35,638 nt of DNA from Alphaproteobacteria bacterium MarineAlpha3_Bin6 (GTDB lineage Bacteria; Pseudomonadota; Alphaproteobacteria; Rhodospirillales; UBA2165), in NCBI GenBank assembly GCA_002938035.1, contig PTLH01000008.1:1-35638 (forward strand), in the 5' to 3' direction. This document shows, piece by piece, positions 19,985 through 29,076 of this stretch. Made by a program: the position numbers and the translations under genes. A model generated the notes under the pieces. It was not told the DNA's origin. It did no database searches and saw only the letters and a list, made by a program, of their open reading frames with translations. The stretch's first letter is position 1. The number at the start of each line of letters is the position of its first letter.

Positions 19985-21307
19985 TTATTTTTTATTTTCA
20001 CTACCAGTTTTTGGGTAGTCACCCCATTTGGCTATAGATTCCTTGGCCGCTGCTGGCGCATTCGGAAACTCAGCAATAAATTTCAAAATCTTGCCGGCCT
20101 CCAAAGTTGGCTTTGAGGGCTCAGTTTTAATTTCCTGAACCTGGTTACCTTCGGCGTCAGTAAGGCTTGAAATTACAGTTGGTACCCGCTGAGTTTGATC
20201 GGTTATATTTTGAATAATAACTTCGAACATAATGACATCTTTACCACCCTCTGTTTTTCGTTGAGGGCTCCGCAAAGAAAGTTCAAGACCGTCTCCTGGT
20301 TGAGGTACTCGAAGGCCAATTAGATCATATAAAACACCGTTAGCGCCCGGCCAAACACTTGCTACGGTATGACGCATTACAATTAATCCAGCAATTATGC
20401 CCCCTAGTAGGATCAAAATAATAAGAGAAATTATTATTCCTTTGAAGCTTCGTTTTTTCTCTACTGTGTCACTTTCTCCAGCACCAGCTGGAAGTGGATC
20501 AGGATCTGGGAGATCTTCCGGATCCAAATCCGGCTCCTCTAATTCCACCTTCTCTTGTCCCCCTGCTCCACCTATGGGTTCAGGATCTTCCAAATTCTCC
20601 AAATCTTCCTCACTAAGCTCTGGAAGATCCTCCTTTGGTTGAGGGGTGGCAGATTCTATAGCCTCAACGTCATCCTCTTCACCCAGTGCCTCTGCCAGTG
20701 CTTCCTCACTCGGCAAATTGTCTTCATCAGGCGTTTCTTGTGTTGTAGGTGTCGTTTCATTGTCAGTTGTTGCCAACTGCGGATTGTCAGATGCAGACGA
20801 AGAACCACTACTTGCGCTAGGCTGCGATGCGGGTTGGGGCTGTCCCGGAGCCGCGGCCGCGGCTGGCGCCGCATCGGTTGGGTAAGGCGCCGCAAAATCA
20901 ACACCAGTATGAGGCGCCTGTGGTGGCGGTGGATAATATGGCGGATAATATGGCGGGTATGGTGGCGGGTAATATGGTCCGGCACCGGGATCTGTATTAG
21001 GTGGTGGCGGATAGTATGGTGGGGGAGAATTCCCGGAACTTGGATCCATACTGGGAGGCGGATAACCTGGCCCGTAATATTGAGGATTTGAAGAAGGAAC
21101 TTCCGCGATTCCCTGCTTCAACTCAGTTTCTGGCTTAGGCACTTTCAAACGAGGTTCAGAAATTTGGGCCCGCTCAACAGGTTCAGGGTACTGGTGCCAA
21201 GCTTCACCACATTTGAAACAACGCACCCCTCTTCCACTAATATCAATGTCACGACCATCAATGGTGTAGGATGTTGAACATTTGGGACAGCTGATAAACA
21301 TTGGCAC
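19985..21307 (-). CDS. MJ0042-type zinc-ribbon protein with Pro/Tyr-rich and acidic low-complexity linker, TM helix and C-terminal DUF3426-like domain
   Basis: MFISCPKCSTSYTIDGRDIDISGRGVRCFKCGEAWHQYP; YYPPPYPPYYPPYYPPPP tract; GIIISLIILILLGGIIAGLIV TM segment. Confidence 0.85.
   Translation of the reverse strand: MPMFISCPKCSTSYTIDGRDIDISGRGVRCFKCGEAWHQYPEPVERAQISEPRLKVPKPETELKQGIAEVPSSNPQYYGPGYPPPSMDPSSGNSPPPYYPPPPNTDPGAGPYYPPPYPPYYPPYYPPPPQAPHTGVDFAAPYPTDAAPAAAAAPGQPQPASQPSASSGSSSASDNPQLATTDNETTPTTQETPDEDNLPSEEALAEALGEEDDVEAIESATPQPKEDLPELSEEDLENLEDPEPIGGAGGQEKVELEEPDLDPEDLPDPDPLPAGAGESDTVEKKRSFKGIIISLIILILLGGIIAGLIVMRHTVASVWPGANGVLYDLIGLRVPQPGDGLELSLRSPQRKTEGGKDVIMFEVIIQNITDQTQRVPTVISSLTDAEGNQVQEIKTEPSKPTLEAGKILKFIAEFPNAPAAAKESIAKWGDYPKTGSENKK
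20926..21062 (-). repeat. Low-complexity repeat encoding Pro/Tyr-rich (YYPP) segments
   Basis: Reiterated GGCGG(A/G)TAATATGG-like units on + strand, read as PPPYYPP on the - strand. Confidence 0.7.
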
Positions 21308-21551
21308 CTTGAACGATTTTATATTGAATACTTATAGGTAAATCCAAAATTCAACGCAAGTTAACCCATAAAATGTGTTATTAATGGGTTTACGAGGTAA
21401 ACTAATAAACATTTTTTGTATCCTAATTTCCTGTCTATAGTAATTTATTAAACTAGCATTCAATTAAACATTTCTTATAGACTAAAAGTTGGTTTGGGCA
21501 TATCTGTAATTATAGGTAATTATGCAAATTAACCGCTAATTTTAACTAGAT

Positions 21552-22289
21552 ATGAATGATATAATCCGATTTGAAAATGTGGGTCTACGATATGGAATTG
21601 GGCCGGAGGTACTTCAAGATATTTCGTTTGATCTAAAGCCAGGATCCTTTCATTTTCTGACTGGTCCTTCCGGGGCTGGAAAATCATCTCTTTTGAAGAT
21701 AATGTATCTAGCCTTACGACCATCCCGCGGATTAGTTTATATTTTTGGGCACGACATTTCCACTTTGCCTCGTAAAAATACTCTTTCTCTGCGTCGACGC
21801 ATAGGTGTGGTATTCCAGGAATTTCGACTACTCTCTCATTTGAGCGCTTTCGACAATGTAGCATTGCCCCTGCGAGTAACTGGCATTCGAGAGGCTAATG
21901 TAAGAAAGCATGTAGAGGAATTGCTAGTTTGGGTGGGTCTAAAGGATCACATGGATGCGAGACCACCCACTTTATCCGGTGGTCAGCAGCAGCGGGTAGC
22001 CATTGCAAGGGCAGTAATTGCTCGGCCAAAACTCCTGTTCGCCGACGAACCAACAGGAAATGTTGACGACCAAATTGCAGCCAGAATCATGCATCTTTTT
22101 GAGGAACTCAATAAGACAGGCACCACGGTTGTCATTGCTACCCACAATAAAGCCATGACTAATGGCTCAGGCTGTCCTGTTATGAAGTTGGAGGGAGGTT
22201 TGCTGAAAATAACAGGTCCCATGAAAAAAAAATTGGTATCTGTCCGGCACAAACTTGGTGACGATAAGAAAGCCACAATCGAATTTTAA
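21552..22289 (+). CDS. ftsE: Cell division ATP-binding protein FtsE
   Basis: FHFLTGPSGAGKSSLLKIMYLALRPSRGLVYIFGHDIS...GVVFQEFRLLSHLSAFDNVALPLRV...LSGGQQQRVAIARAVIARPKLLFADEPTGNVD; followed by ftsX. Confidence 0.95.
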   Translation: MNDIIRFENVGLRYGIGPEVLQDISFDLKPGSFHFLTGPSGAGKSSLLKIMYLALRPSRGLVYIFGHDISTLPRKNTLSLRRRIGVVFQEFRLLSHLSAFDNVALPLRVTGIREANVRKHVEELLVWVGLKDHMDARPPTLSGGQQQRVAIARAVIARPKLLFADEPTGNVDDQIAARIMHLFEELNKTGTTVVIATHNKAMTNGSGCPVMKLEGGLLKITGPMKKKLVSVRHKLGDDKKATIEF

Positions 22290-22304
22290 TAATCTGGTTC
22301 TCCT

Positions 22305-23183
22305 ATGCTACAACGTTCTGATATATCATTTGATACGGATGACACGGGCCGTTTTTTGCCATGGCTCATAGCCTTTATGGTATTCTTGGCGGCACTTTCC
22401 ATCTCTGGACTATTTGTACTCAGTGATATCACACGAAATTTAGGATCGGAATTTAGTAACAAAATCACCGTCCAGATACCTGTGAGTAGATCCTTAAAAA
22501 CAGATGGCCTGCGAAAGACAGAGACTTTACGTCTACTGAGGGCTCTTACCGGCGTCAAGCGGGCTGACCCTTTGAGCACTGAGGGGGTGCAAGAACTATT
22601 GAAACCTTGGTTGGGAGATGCTGCTACTTTGGAGCAATTACCTATACCTAGTGTGATTAACGTGGAAATCGACCGTACAAAAAATATATCGGTTAAAACG
22701 TTGAGGGCGGTTCTCCTACCTAAGATTCCAGATATTCTAGTGGATGACCATAGGGAATGGTTGAATTATTTGGCAAATACAATACGGTCGATCGAAATTA
22801 TAGCTTTTTCCATTGTTTTATTAGTAACCCTTACTACCGTTGGTACCGTCATATTCACCACTCGCACAAGCATGGGTTTACAACGAGAAACCATCAATGT
22901 TTTACACGTTATCGGCGCCCATGATCATTATATAGCCAATCAATTTGCCATCCGTGCCGCCTGGCTAGGCGTAAAAGGAGGAATGTTGGGAATAATTGTC
23001 TCGGTACCCTTACTTTTTGGATTTAGGTTTGTCATTGCAAGCTTAGGTACCCATCTAATGCCAGAGATATCCCTACACGCAGCCGGATGGGTCAGCGTTG
23101 TACTCATTGTCCCCACGATCGCAATTATTGCTATGCTGACAGCCTATACGACTGTCCTCAAATCTTTGGCCAGTTTGCCTTAA
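22305..23183 (+). CDS. ftsX: Cell division protein FtsX
   Basis: Four-TM FtsX architecture with periplasmic loop; IEIIAFSIVLLVTLTTVGTVIFTTRTSMGLQRETINVLHVIGAHDHYIANQFA; downstream of ftsE. Confidence 0.92.
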   Translation: MLQRSDISFDTDDTGRFLPWLIAFMVFLAALSISGLFVLSDITRNLGSEFSNKITVQIPVSRSLKTDGLRKTETLRLLRALTGVKRADPLSTEGVQELLKPWLGDAATLEQLPIPSVINVEIDRTKNISVKTLRAVLLPKIPDILVDDHREWLNYLANTIRSIEIIAFSIVLLVTLTTVGTVIFTTRTSMGLQRETINVLHVIGAHDHYIANQFAIRAAWLGVKGGMLGIIVSVPLLFGFRFVIASLGTHLMPEISLHAAGWVSVVLIVPTIAIIAMLTAYTTVLKSLASLP

Positions 23184-23185
23184 TT

Positions 23186-23812
23186 ATGATTAATCGCCGC
23201 AGATCTAAATACCACCCACGTATTAAAGTTTTATTGCTTTGCGTCATATTGGTCTTGGTTTTTGGCGGTATAGTGATAAGTCTATTGGACTTTATTGAGA
23301 AAATTCCCACTTCGGAAACTTCAAATAACACTGTGACTGATGCAATTGTCGTCCTTACGGGCGGCAGCCGCCGCCTTGAAGAGGGATTACACCTTCTTTC
23401 CAAAAAAAGAGCCAAAAAGCTATTTGTTTCCGGAGTATATAGGGGAGTTGATGTAAGACGGCTACTAGCTCACTCAAGAGGTAATCCCGAAGAACTGGTC
23501 TGCTGTATCAAACTCGGTTATACCGCCGAAAGCACCCAAGGTAATGCGGCTGAAACCAGCACATGGTTAAAAAGTGAAGGATATAAGTCAATAAGGCTCG
23601 TGACAGCGAGTTACCATATACCGAGAAGCATTAAGGAATTTTATCATAAAATGCCAGATATCGTGATTATCCCTCACGCCGTCTTTCCAAAACAGTTTAA
23701 GCGTTATGATTGGTGGCGTTGGCCAGGTACAGAGAGCTTAATCCTGACGGAATATATTAAGTTTCTAATTTCCTCGGTACGCCTACTTAAAGAACAACCC
23801 CCAACAGAGTAG
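23186..23812 (+). CDS. YdcF family (DUF218) membrane-anchored protein
   Basis: DAIVVLTGGSRRLEEGLHLLSKKRAKKLFVSGVYRGVDVR...TQGNAAETSTWLKSEGYKSIRLVTASYHIPRSIKEF; ATG at 23186 preferred over the longer ORF overlapping ftsX. Confidence 0.88.
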   Translation: MINRRRSKYHPRIKVLLLCVILVLVFGGIVISLLDFIEKIPTSETSNNTVTDAIVVLTGGSRRLEEGLHLLSKKRAKKLFVSGVYRGVDVRRLLAHSRGNPEELVCCIKLGYTAESTQGNAAETSTWLKSEGYKSIRLVTASYHIPRSIKEFYHKMPDIVIIPHAVFPKQFKRYDWWRWPGTESLILTEYIKFLISSVRLLKEQPPTE

Positions 23813-23833
23813 ATTTTTAAAAGGTAGACTTAC

Positions 23834-24568
23834 TTGTTAGCTATTCGCTCAGCTTTGTTTAATATTCTCTTCATCGGCTGGACCATATTCTTGCTTTCCA
23901 CGCTTTGGTTGTTGATGCCCATCCCTAAACAGACTTTTCGCAAAGCCGTAGCGTTATGGCCCCACGGGTCTTTTCCTTTAATGCGCTATTTATTAGGTCT
24001 CACTTTTGAACAACGCGGCCTTGAAAATATTCCAAATGAACCTGTTATTTATGCCTCCAAGCATCAGTCTGCCTGGGATACTATGTATTTTCTTTGGCAC
24101 CATAAAGACAATGCCTACGTTATGAAAGGAGAGTTGAACCGCATCCCATTTTGGAAATGGTACATGGACAAGTGCCAACACGTGGTAGTAGATCGACGTG
24201 GGGGCACGTCAGCTATGCGTGAAATGATTTCCGATACAAAGTCTATCCTCGCCGACAAACGCTCCGTCATCATCTTTCCGGAGGGTACTAGAGTCGCGCT
24301 GGGCGAGACACGACGTTATCACCCGGGTATTGCAGCACTCTATTCCCAGACAAATGCTACAGTTATACCGGTTGCTCTAAACTCGGGTTATTTTTGGGGA
24401 CGCCGCCACTTTATAAAGAAACCTGGAGTTTTGACCATACAATTTTTACCACCAATACCAAAAAACATGGAACGGAAAGCATTCATGAAGGAGTTGGAAA
24501 TACGCATAGAGTCGGCAACACGAAAATTGGAAAACGAGGTGTTGATTAAGCATTCAACAAAATCATAA
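23834..24568 (+). CDS. plsC: 1-acyl-sn-glycerol-3-phosphate acyltransferase
   Basis: VIYASKHQSAWDTMYF (HX4D motif), VIIFPEGTRVALGETRRYHPGIAALY; TTG start; follows ydcF. Confidence 0.9.
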   Translation: MLAIRSALFNILFIGWTIFLLSTLWLLMPIPKQTFRKAVALWPHGSFPLMRYLLGLTFEQRGLENIPNEPVIYASKHQSAWDTMYFLWHHKDNAYVMKGELNRIPFWKWYMDKCQHVVVDRRGGTSAMREMISDTKSILADKRSVIIFPEGTRVALGETRRYHPGIAALYSQTNATVIPVALNSGYFWGRRHFIKKPGVLTIQFLPPIPKNMERKAFMKELEIRIESATRKLENEVLIKHSTKS

Positions 24569-24673
24569 TTACAGTGGATAACTTTTTTAACCTTTATATT
24601 TCAATAAGTTATTTTCTATTGTACTTGAACAAAGTTGTGGCTAATCAATGGAAACAAAACAAGAACTTATTTG

Positions 24674-24702
24674 TTGACCAACTAATATGATCACCCTAGT
24701 AT
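24674..24702 (+). promoter_or_regulatory. Candidate sigma70-type promoter for nrdJ
   Basis: TTGACC (24674-24679), 17-nt spacer, TAGTAT (24697-24702). Confidence 0.45.
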
Positions 24703-24804
24703 TTAGATAAGGTGTCTATCCTTACCAAATGAAGGAGGTAATGCCGGCACTCGGAGTTATGTAAAATGATTTGCGCAGACATTGTTTGATCGAAAGACAA
24801 TTAA

Positions 24805-27150
24805 ATGACGGCTTTTACATCTATCTCACACCAAATCTGGGACATGAAGTACCGCTTCAAATCTGAAGGCGGCACGCCAATAGATCAGACTATACCCGAT
24901 ACACTCTGCCGTGTAGCAACAGCTTTAGCTGAGCCAGAACAAGATTCGGAGTTTTGGAAAGAAAAGTTTTATAAAGCTTTAACCGATTTTTGCTTTTTGC
25001 CTGCTGGCCGTATCATTTCAGGGGCAGGAACTGAACGCAATGTAACCTTATTCAACTGTTTTGTGATGGGCAATATACCGGATGATATGTCTGGCATATT
25101 TTTGGCACTCAAGGAAGCAGCACTTACCATGCAGCAGGGTGGCGGTATAGGGTATAACTTTTCTACTCTACGACCAAAGGGTTCGCCGGTGAATGGTGTA
25201 GGCGCAGATGCCTCCGGACCCCTTTCTTTTATGGATGTTTGGGATTCTATGTGCCGTACTATCATGAGTGCAGGGTCTCGTCGCGGTGCCATGATGGCGG
25301 TAATGCGTTGTGACCACCCAGATATAGAGGGATTTATAGAAGCCAAGCAGGAACCGGGACGGCTACGCATGTTCAATTTATCAGTCTTAGTAACAGACGA
25401 TTTTATGACTGCCGTTAAAGAAGATACAGCTTGGAATCTTTCTTTTGACAAAACGGTATATAAAAGCCTTCCCGCTCGGGAACTTTGGGACAAGATCATG
25501 AGGGCAAACTATGCATTTGCAGAACCCGGAGTGATTTTTATTGACCGTATCAATAGACTTAATCCCCTTAACTATTGTGAGACAATCCACGGTACTAATC
25601 CCTGTGGAGAACAACCCTTGCCCCCATACGGAGCCTGCCTACTCGGCTCAATTAATTTAGCAAGATTGATTAAAAATCCTTTTTCTGAGAAAGCCCGTAT
25701 TGATGAAAAGGAGCTAACGCTTCTCGTAACCACTGCCGTTCGGATGCTTGATAATACTATTGATGTATCTCAGTTTCCTTTAGCGGCTCAGCAAAAAGAA
25801 GCGCAAGCCAAAAGAAGAATTGGCCTCGGGGTAACTGGGTTCGCTGACGCTTTGATTATGGCTGGTGTCAGATATGGTTCTTCCCAAGCGGTCAACCTGA
25901 CAGAACAATGGATGCACACAATTCAGAGGGCAGCCTATTGGGCATCCATTGAATTAGCGGAGGAAAAAGGTTCCTTCCCCTTATTTAATAGAGAGGCCTA
26001 TCTCTCCAGCGGCTGCATTCCCAATCTCGATGATGACATCCTTACTGCCATTAAAGAAAAGGGAATTCGCAATTCTCTTCTCACCTCCATTGCACCAACC
26101 GGAACCATCTCCCTCTTCGCTGACAACGTGTCCTCGGGTTTGGAACCGGTGTTCAGCTTTACCTACACGAGACACGTTACCATGCCTGATGGCACTCGCC
26201 GCGACGAACAGGTTTCCGATTACTCTTATCTCCTCTATCGCCGTCTAAAAGGTGAAAATACACCCCTCACCTCCGCCTTTGTCGATGCGCAATCACTTAG
26301 CCCCAAAGACCATTTAGTGATGCAGGCCGCCATGCAAAAATATATCGATAGTTCTATTTCAAAAACCATAAATTGCCCTGAAAGTATTCAATTTAAAGAT
26401 TTTAAGGATATTTACGTTACAGCCTATGGATTAGGGTGCAAGAGTTGCACAACTTACCGCCCTAACGCAGTCACCGGAGCCGTCCTGGAAGCAAATACAA
26501 CATCGTCGAATATGGATAAAAGTGCTCAAGCAGAATTGCCTTTATCACCTCCGTCTGCTGACAGTATTAAACCGTTAGATCTGGGTGATGCGAGTAATCT
26601 TCACTATCTCACCCAGCCGTTAGACCGGCCCGGCGCGCTTGAGGGTAAAACCTATAAGGTACAATGGCCTCAAAGTGACCACGCTCTATATATCACGGTA
26701 AATGATGTATTACAGGACGGACGTCAAAGACCATTTGAAGTATTTATCAATTCTAAGAATACAGAACACTATGCGTGGACCGTGGCCCTTACAAGGATGA
26801 TATCAGCCGTTTTTCGTCGGGGTGGGGATGTTTCATTCGTCGTTGAGGAACTGAAAGCGGTATTTGATCCACGCGGTGGCCAATGGTTACAAGGCAAATA
26901 CGTACCATCTTTGCTTGCAGCCATTGGCCAGGTTCTCGAAGACCACATGATCTCCATAGGTTTTATACAAGGTGAAGAAATGCCAATCCAAAATGACCAA
27001 GACAGTAATTCCATGGTGGTTCAGATAAACGACCCACATCCAGAAGTTGGTTTTTCTTTTCGCCAGTGCCCCAGATGTGGACAAGCAAACCTGATCCGCC
27101 AGGAAAACTGTGACAGTTGTACAAGTTGCCTATACTCGAAGTGTGGCTGA
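24805..27150 (+). CDS. nrdJ: Class II (adenosylcobalamin-dependent) ribonucleotide reductase
   Basis: FNCFVMGNIPDDMSGIFLALKEAALTMQQGGGIGYNFSTLRPKG...HGTNPCGEQPLPPYGACLLGSINLARLI...SIAPTGTISLFADNVSSGLEPVF...YGLGCKSCTTYRP; Cys-rich C-terminus CPRCGQ...CDSCTSCLYSKCG. Confidence 0.95.
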   Translation: MTAFTSISHQIWDMKYRFKSEGGTPIDQTIPDTLCRVATALAEPEQDSEFWKEKFYKALTDFCFLPAGRIISGAGTERNVTLFNCFVMGNIPDDMSGIFLALKEAALTMQQGGGIGYNFSTLRPKGSPVNGVGADASGPLSFMDVWDSMCRTIMSAGSRRGAMMAVMRCDHPDIEGFIEAKQEPGRLRMFNLSVLVTDDFMTAVKEDTAWNLSFDKTVYKSLPARELWDKIMRANYAFAEPGVIFIDRINRLNPLNYCETIHGTNPCGEQPLPPYGACLLGSINLARLIKNPFSEKARIDEKELTLLVTTAVRMLDNTIDVSQFPLAAQQKEAQAKRRIGLGVTGFADALIMAGVRYGSSQAVNLTEQWMHTIQRAAYWASIELAEEKGSFPLFNREAYLSSGCIPNLDDDILTAIKEKGIRNSLLTSIAPTGTISLFADNVSSGLEPVFSFTYTRHVTMPDGTRRDEQVSDYSYLLYRRLKGENTPLTSAFVDAQSLSPKDHLVMQAAMQKYIDSSISKTINCPESIQFKDFKDIYVTAYGLGCKSCTTYRPNAVTGAVLEANTTSSNMDKSAQAELPLSPPSADSIKPLDLGDASNLHYLTQPLDRPGALEGKTYKVQWPQSDHALYITVNDVLQDGRQRPFEVFINSKNTEHYAWTVALTRMISAVFRRGGDVSFVVEELKAVFDPRGGQWLQGKYVPSLLAAIGQVLEDHMISIGFIQGEEMPIQNDQDSNSMVVQINDPHPEVGFSFRQCPRCGQANLIRQENCDSCTSCLYSKCG

Positions 27151-27230
27151 CTTAAATAGTATAAAAAATTTAACCTAACGATACTTCTATCAAGGGTGCC
27201 GTTAACTATAACTAGATTTATTCAACTTCA

Positions 27231-27512
27231 TCATCTATTTAATAAATCTTTCAATACCACCTGGGCTTTAACACTGCCTTCTTCATTACCGGTACTTTCT
27301 ACTGTATTATCTCTAACCCACTCCTTTGCCGCCTCAGCATCAATATCAACCTTTTTTATAACCTGTAGAAGGATGGCTTCAAGTGCTATGATATGCGCAG
27401 CAATGTCATCTAATTGGTCAAAATGGACGTCCACTCCTTGTCCGATGGTTTTAAGATGGTCTCTAAGATCTTTAAGATTTCCATCAATTTCTTTGATTTG
27501 GTCAAAGAACAT
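27231..27512 (-). CDS. Hypothetical small helical/coiled-coil protein
   Basis: MFFDQIKEIDGNLKDLRDHLKTIGQGVDVHFDQLDDIAAHIIALEAILLQVIKKVDIDAEAAKEWVRDN...; SD CCAGGAG upstream of ATG at 27512. Confidence 0.65.
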   Translation of the reverse strand: MFFDQIKEIDGNLKDLRDHLKTIGQGVDVHFDQLDDIAAHIIALEAILLQVIKKVDIDAEAAKEWVRDNTVESTGNEEGSVKAQVVLKDLLNR

Positions 27513-28079
27513 TGTAATTCTCCTGGATGGTAAAATACGGCTTTCTATAATACCCCGCCCGACATTTATTGTCATTGGCGGAAACGTATTCGGAAAAATT
27601 AACTGACATTTTTTCAGTGTTTATTGTGGATTTAACAGTAGATTTCTCCGAATGTAATTGAAGCTAAAGTTAAATTGTTAATATTCAGAAAATAACCTAA
27701 ACTTTTCCCAACCTTTATAGAAACCCAACCCAAATTTGGTTTTTACATATTAAAATTAAGTAGTTGACCCTTTAAACACATGCATTTTAACAAAACCAAC
27801 GAAATTGCCACAACTTCAATCCATAGCTTGTATATGTTGATCCTGACAAATAGTTTTTAATGCCACTAATCTTTTTTACCCAAAAATGCTTTTACAAACA
27901 GAATTCCACTCATATCCAAGATTTCGCCTACCGTTTAAAATGGGCAAACATTTAAATAGAAAAGCGAGGATAATAAGTCCTCAAGGCATACAACTATAAA
28001 ACATTCAGATAGCCAAATTCACTAAAAACTCAGAAGAGTGACTTGGTATTTTACTTCAGGACGTTTAATCTTCACTTTT

Positions 28080-28289
28080 ATGAATGTTCCAGCTGGCTTG
28101 GCCCCTATTCTAATTGTTGTTCTATTAGTCGCTGTCGTAATTGTATTGTTCACAGGGTTATTAACCATGGCGATAGGCGGCCGGTTTACCCCTGAATTTA
28201 GAAACAAGCTGATGAAAACAAGAGTTATCATTCAGGGACTCATTTTCATTATAGTAGTAATAACATTTACCGTCGCGTTATTTCGTTAG
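28080..28289 (+). CDS. Twin-TM HIG1/hypoxia-induced-family-like small membrane protein
   Basis: MNVPAGLAPILIVVLLVAVVIVLFTGLLTMAIGGRFTPEFRNKLMKTRVIIQGLIFIIVVITFTVALFR: two TM helices with an N-K-L-M-x-x-R-V-x-x-Q linker; precedes the cobalamin adenosyltransferase. Confidence 0.78.
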   Translation: MNVPAGLAPILIVVLLVAVVIVLFTGLLTMAIGGRFTPEFRNKLMKTRVIIQGLIFIIVVITFTVALFR

Positions 28290-28297
28290 GTTCAAAT

Positions 28298-28882
28298 ATG
28301 GTAATGCTAGATAAGATTTACACCCGCGGAGGTGATGCCGGGAAAACCTCTCTGGTTGGCGGCAAACGTGTACCCAAACATAACCTTAGAGTTGAAACCT
28401 ATGGAACTGTGGATGAAGCCAACTCGTTTATTGGAATTGTCCGCCTTTATACCGAGACTAAACCAGATCTGCAGCTTGGACAAATTCAAAACGATCTTTT
28501 CGATCTTGGAGCTGATTTAGCCACACCTTACGAAAAGGGCAAGGATGAAGGATTGCGTATTAAGCATGAGCAAGTTCAACGCTTAGAGAATGAAATCGAT
28601 GATTATAATGGAACCCTTAAACCACTTAACTCTTTTGTACTCCCTGGAGGCTCGGAGGCATCTGCATATCTCCATGCGGCACGTAGTATTATCCGACGGG
28701 CCGAAAGATTAGCCACAAACCTCAACGAACAAGAACCAATTAATCCTTCAGTTGTAATTTACTTGAATAGGTTGTCTGACCATCTGTTTGTTCTAGCAAG
28801 GCACTTAAATGAAAACGGGAATGCAGACTTACTTTGGGAACCCGGCGCAAACCAAGGCAAAGAAAACGAGGCAAAAAAATGA
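28298..28882 (+). CDS. PduO-type ATP:cob(I)alamin adenosyltransferase
   Basis: KIYTRGGDAGKTSLVGGKRVPKHNLRVETYGTVDEANSFIG...LFDLGADLATP...FVLPGGSEASAYLHAARSIIRRAERLA...YLNRLSDHLFVLARHLN. Confidence 0.94.
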   Translation: MVMLDKIYTRGGDAGKTSLVGGKRVPKHNLRVETYGTVDEANSFIGIVRLYTETKPDLQLGQIQNDLFDLGADLATPYEKGKDEGLRIKHEQVQRLENEIDDYNGTLKPLNSFVLPGGSEASAYLHAARSIIRRAERLATNLNEQEPINPSVVIYLNRLSDHLFVLARHLNENGNADLLWEPGANQGKENEAKK

Positions 28883-29076
28883 GAATTTAGTGTAATTTGT
28901 GACTTGCAGGCTGTCTGCTTCCACATTAGCGTGCGCCGCAATATTGTACTTCAAATTTAAATGACTGGTCGTATAACCATGAGGAAAAATTTTAACGAGT
29001 TTTCTCAAATCTTGAGACCAACCCGAACGACTTTCCACTTCATGTTGATTAATAGTGTCCTACTGGTTGAGATGAC

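Noticed and set aside
20555-21091. 178-aa plus-strand ORF rich in Arg/Trp
   Set aside because: Antisense shadow of the low-complexity Pro/Tyr/acidic coding region of the zinc-ribbon protein; composition is artefactual and no SD is present.
24969-25499. 176-aa minus-strand ORF
   Set aside because: Fully antisense to conserved nrdJ coding sequence; no recognisable domain.
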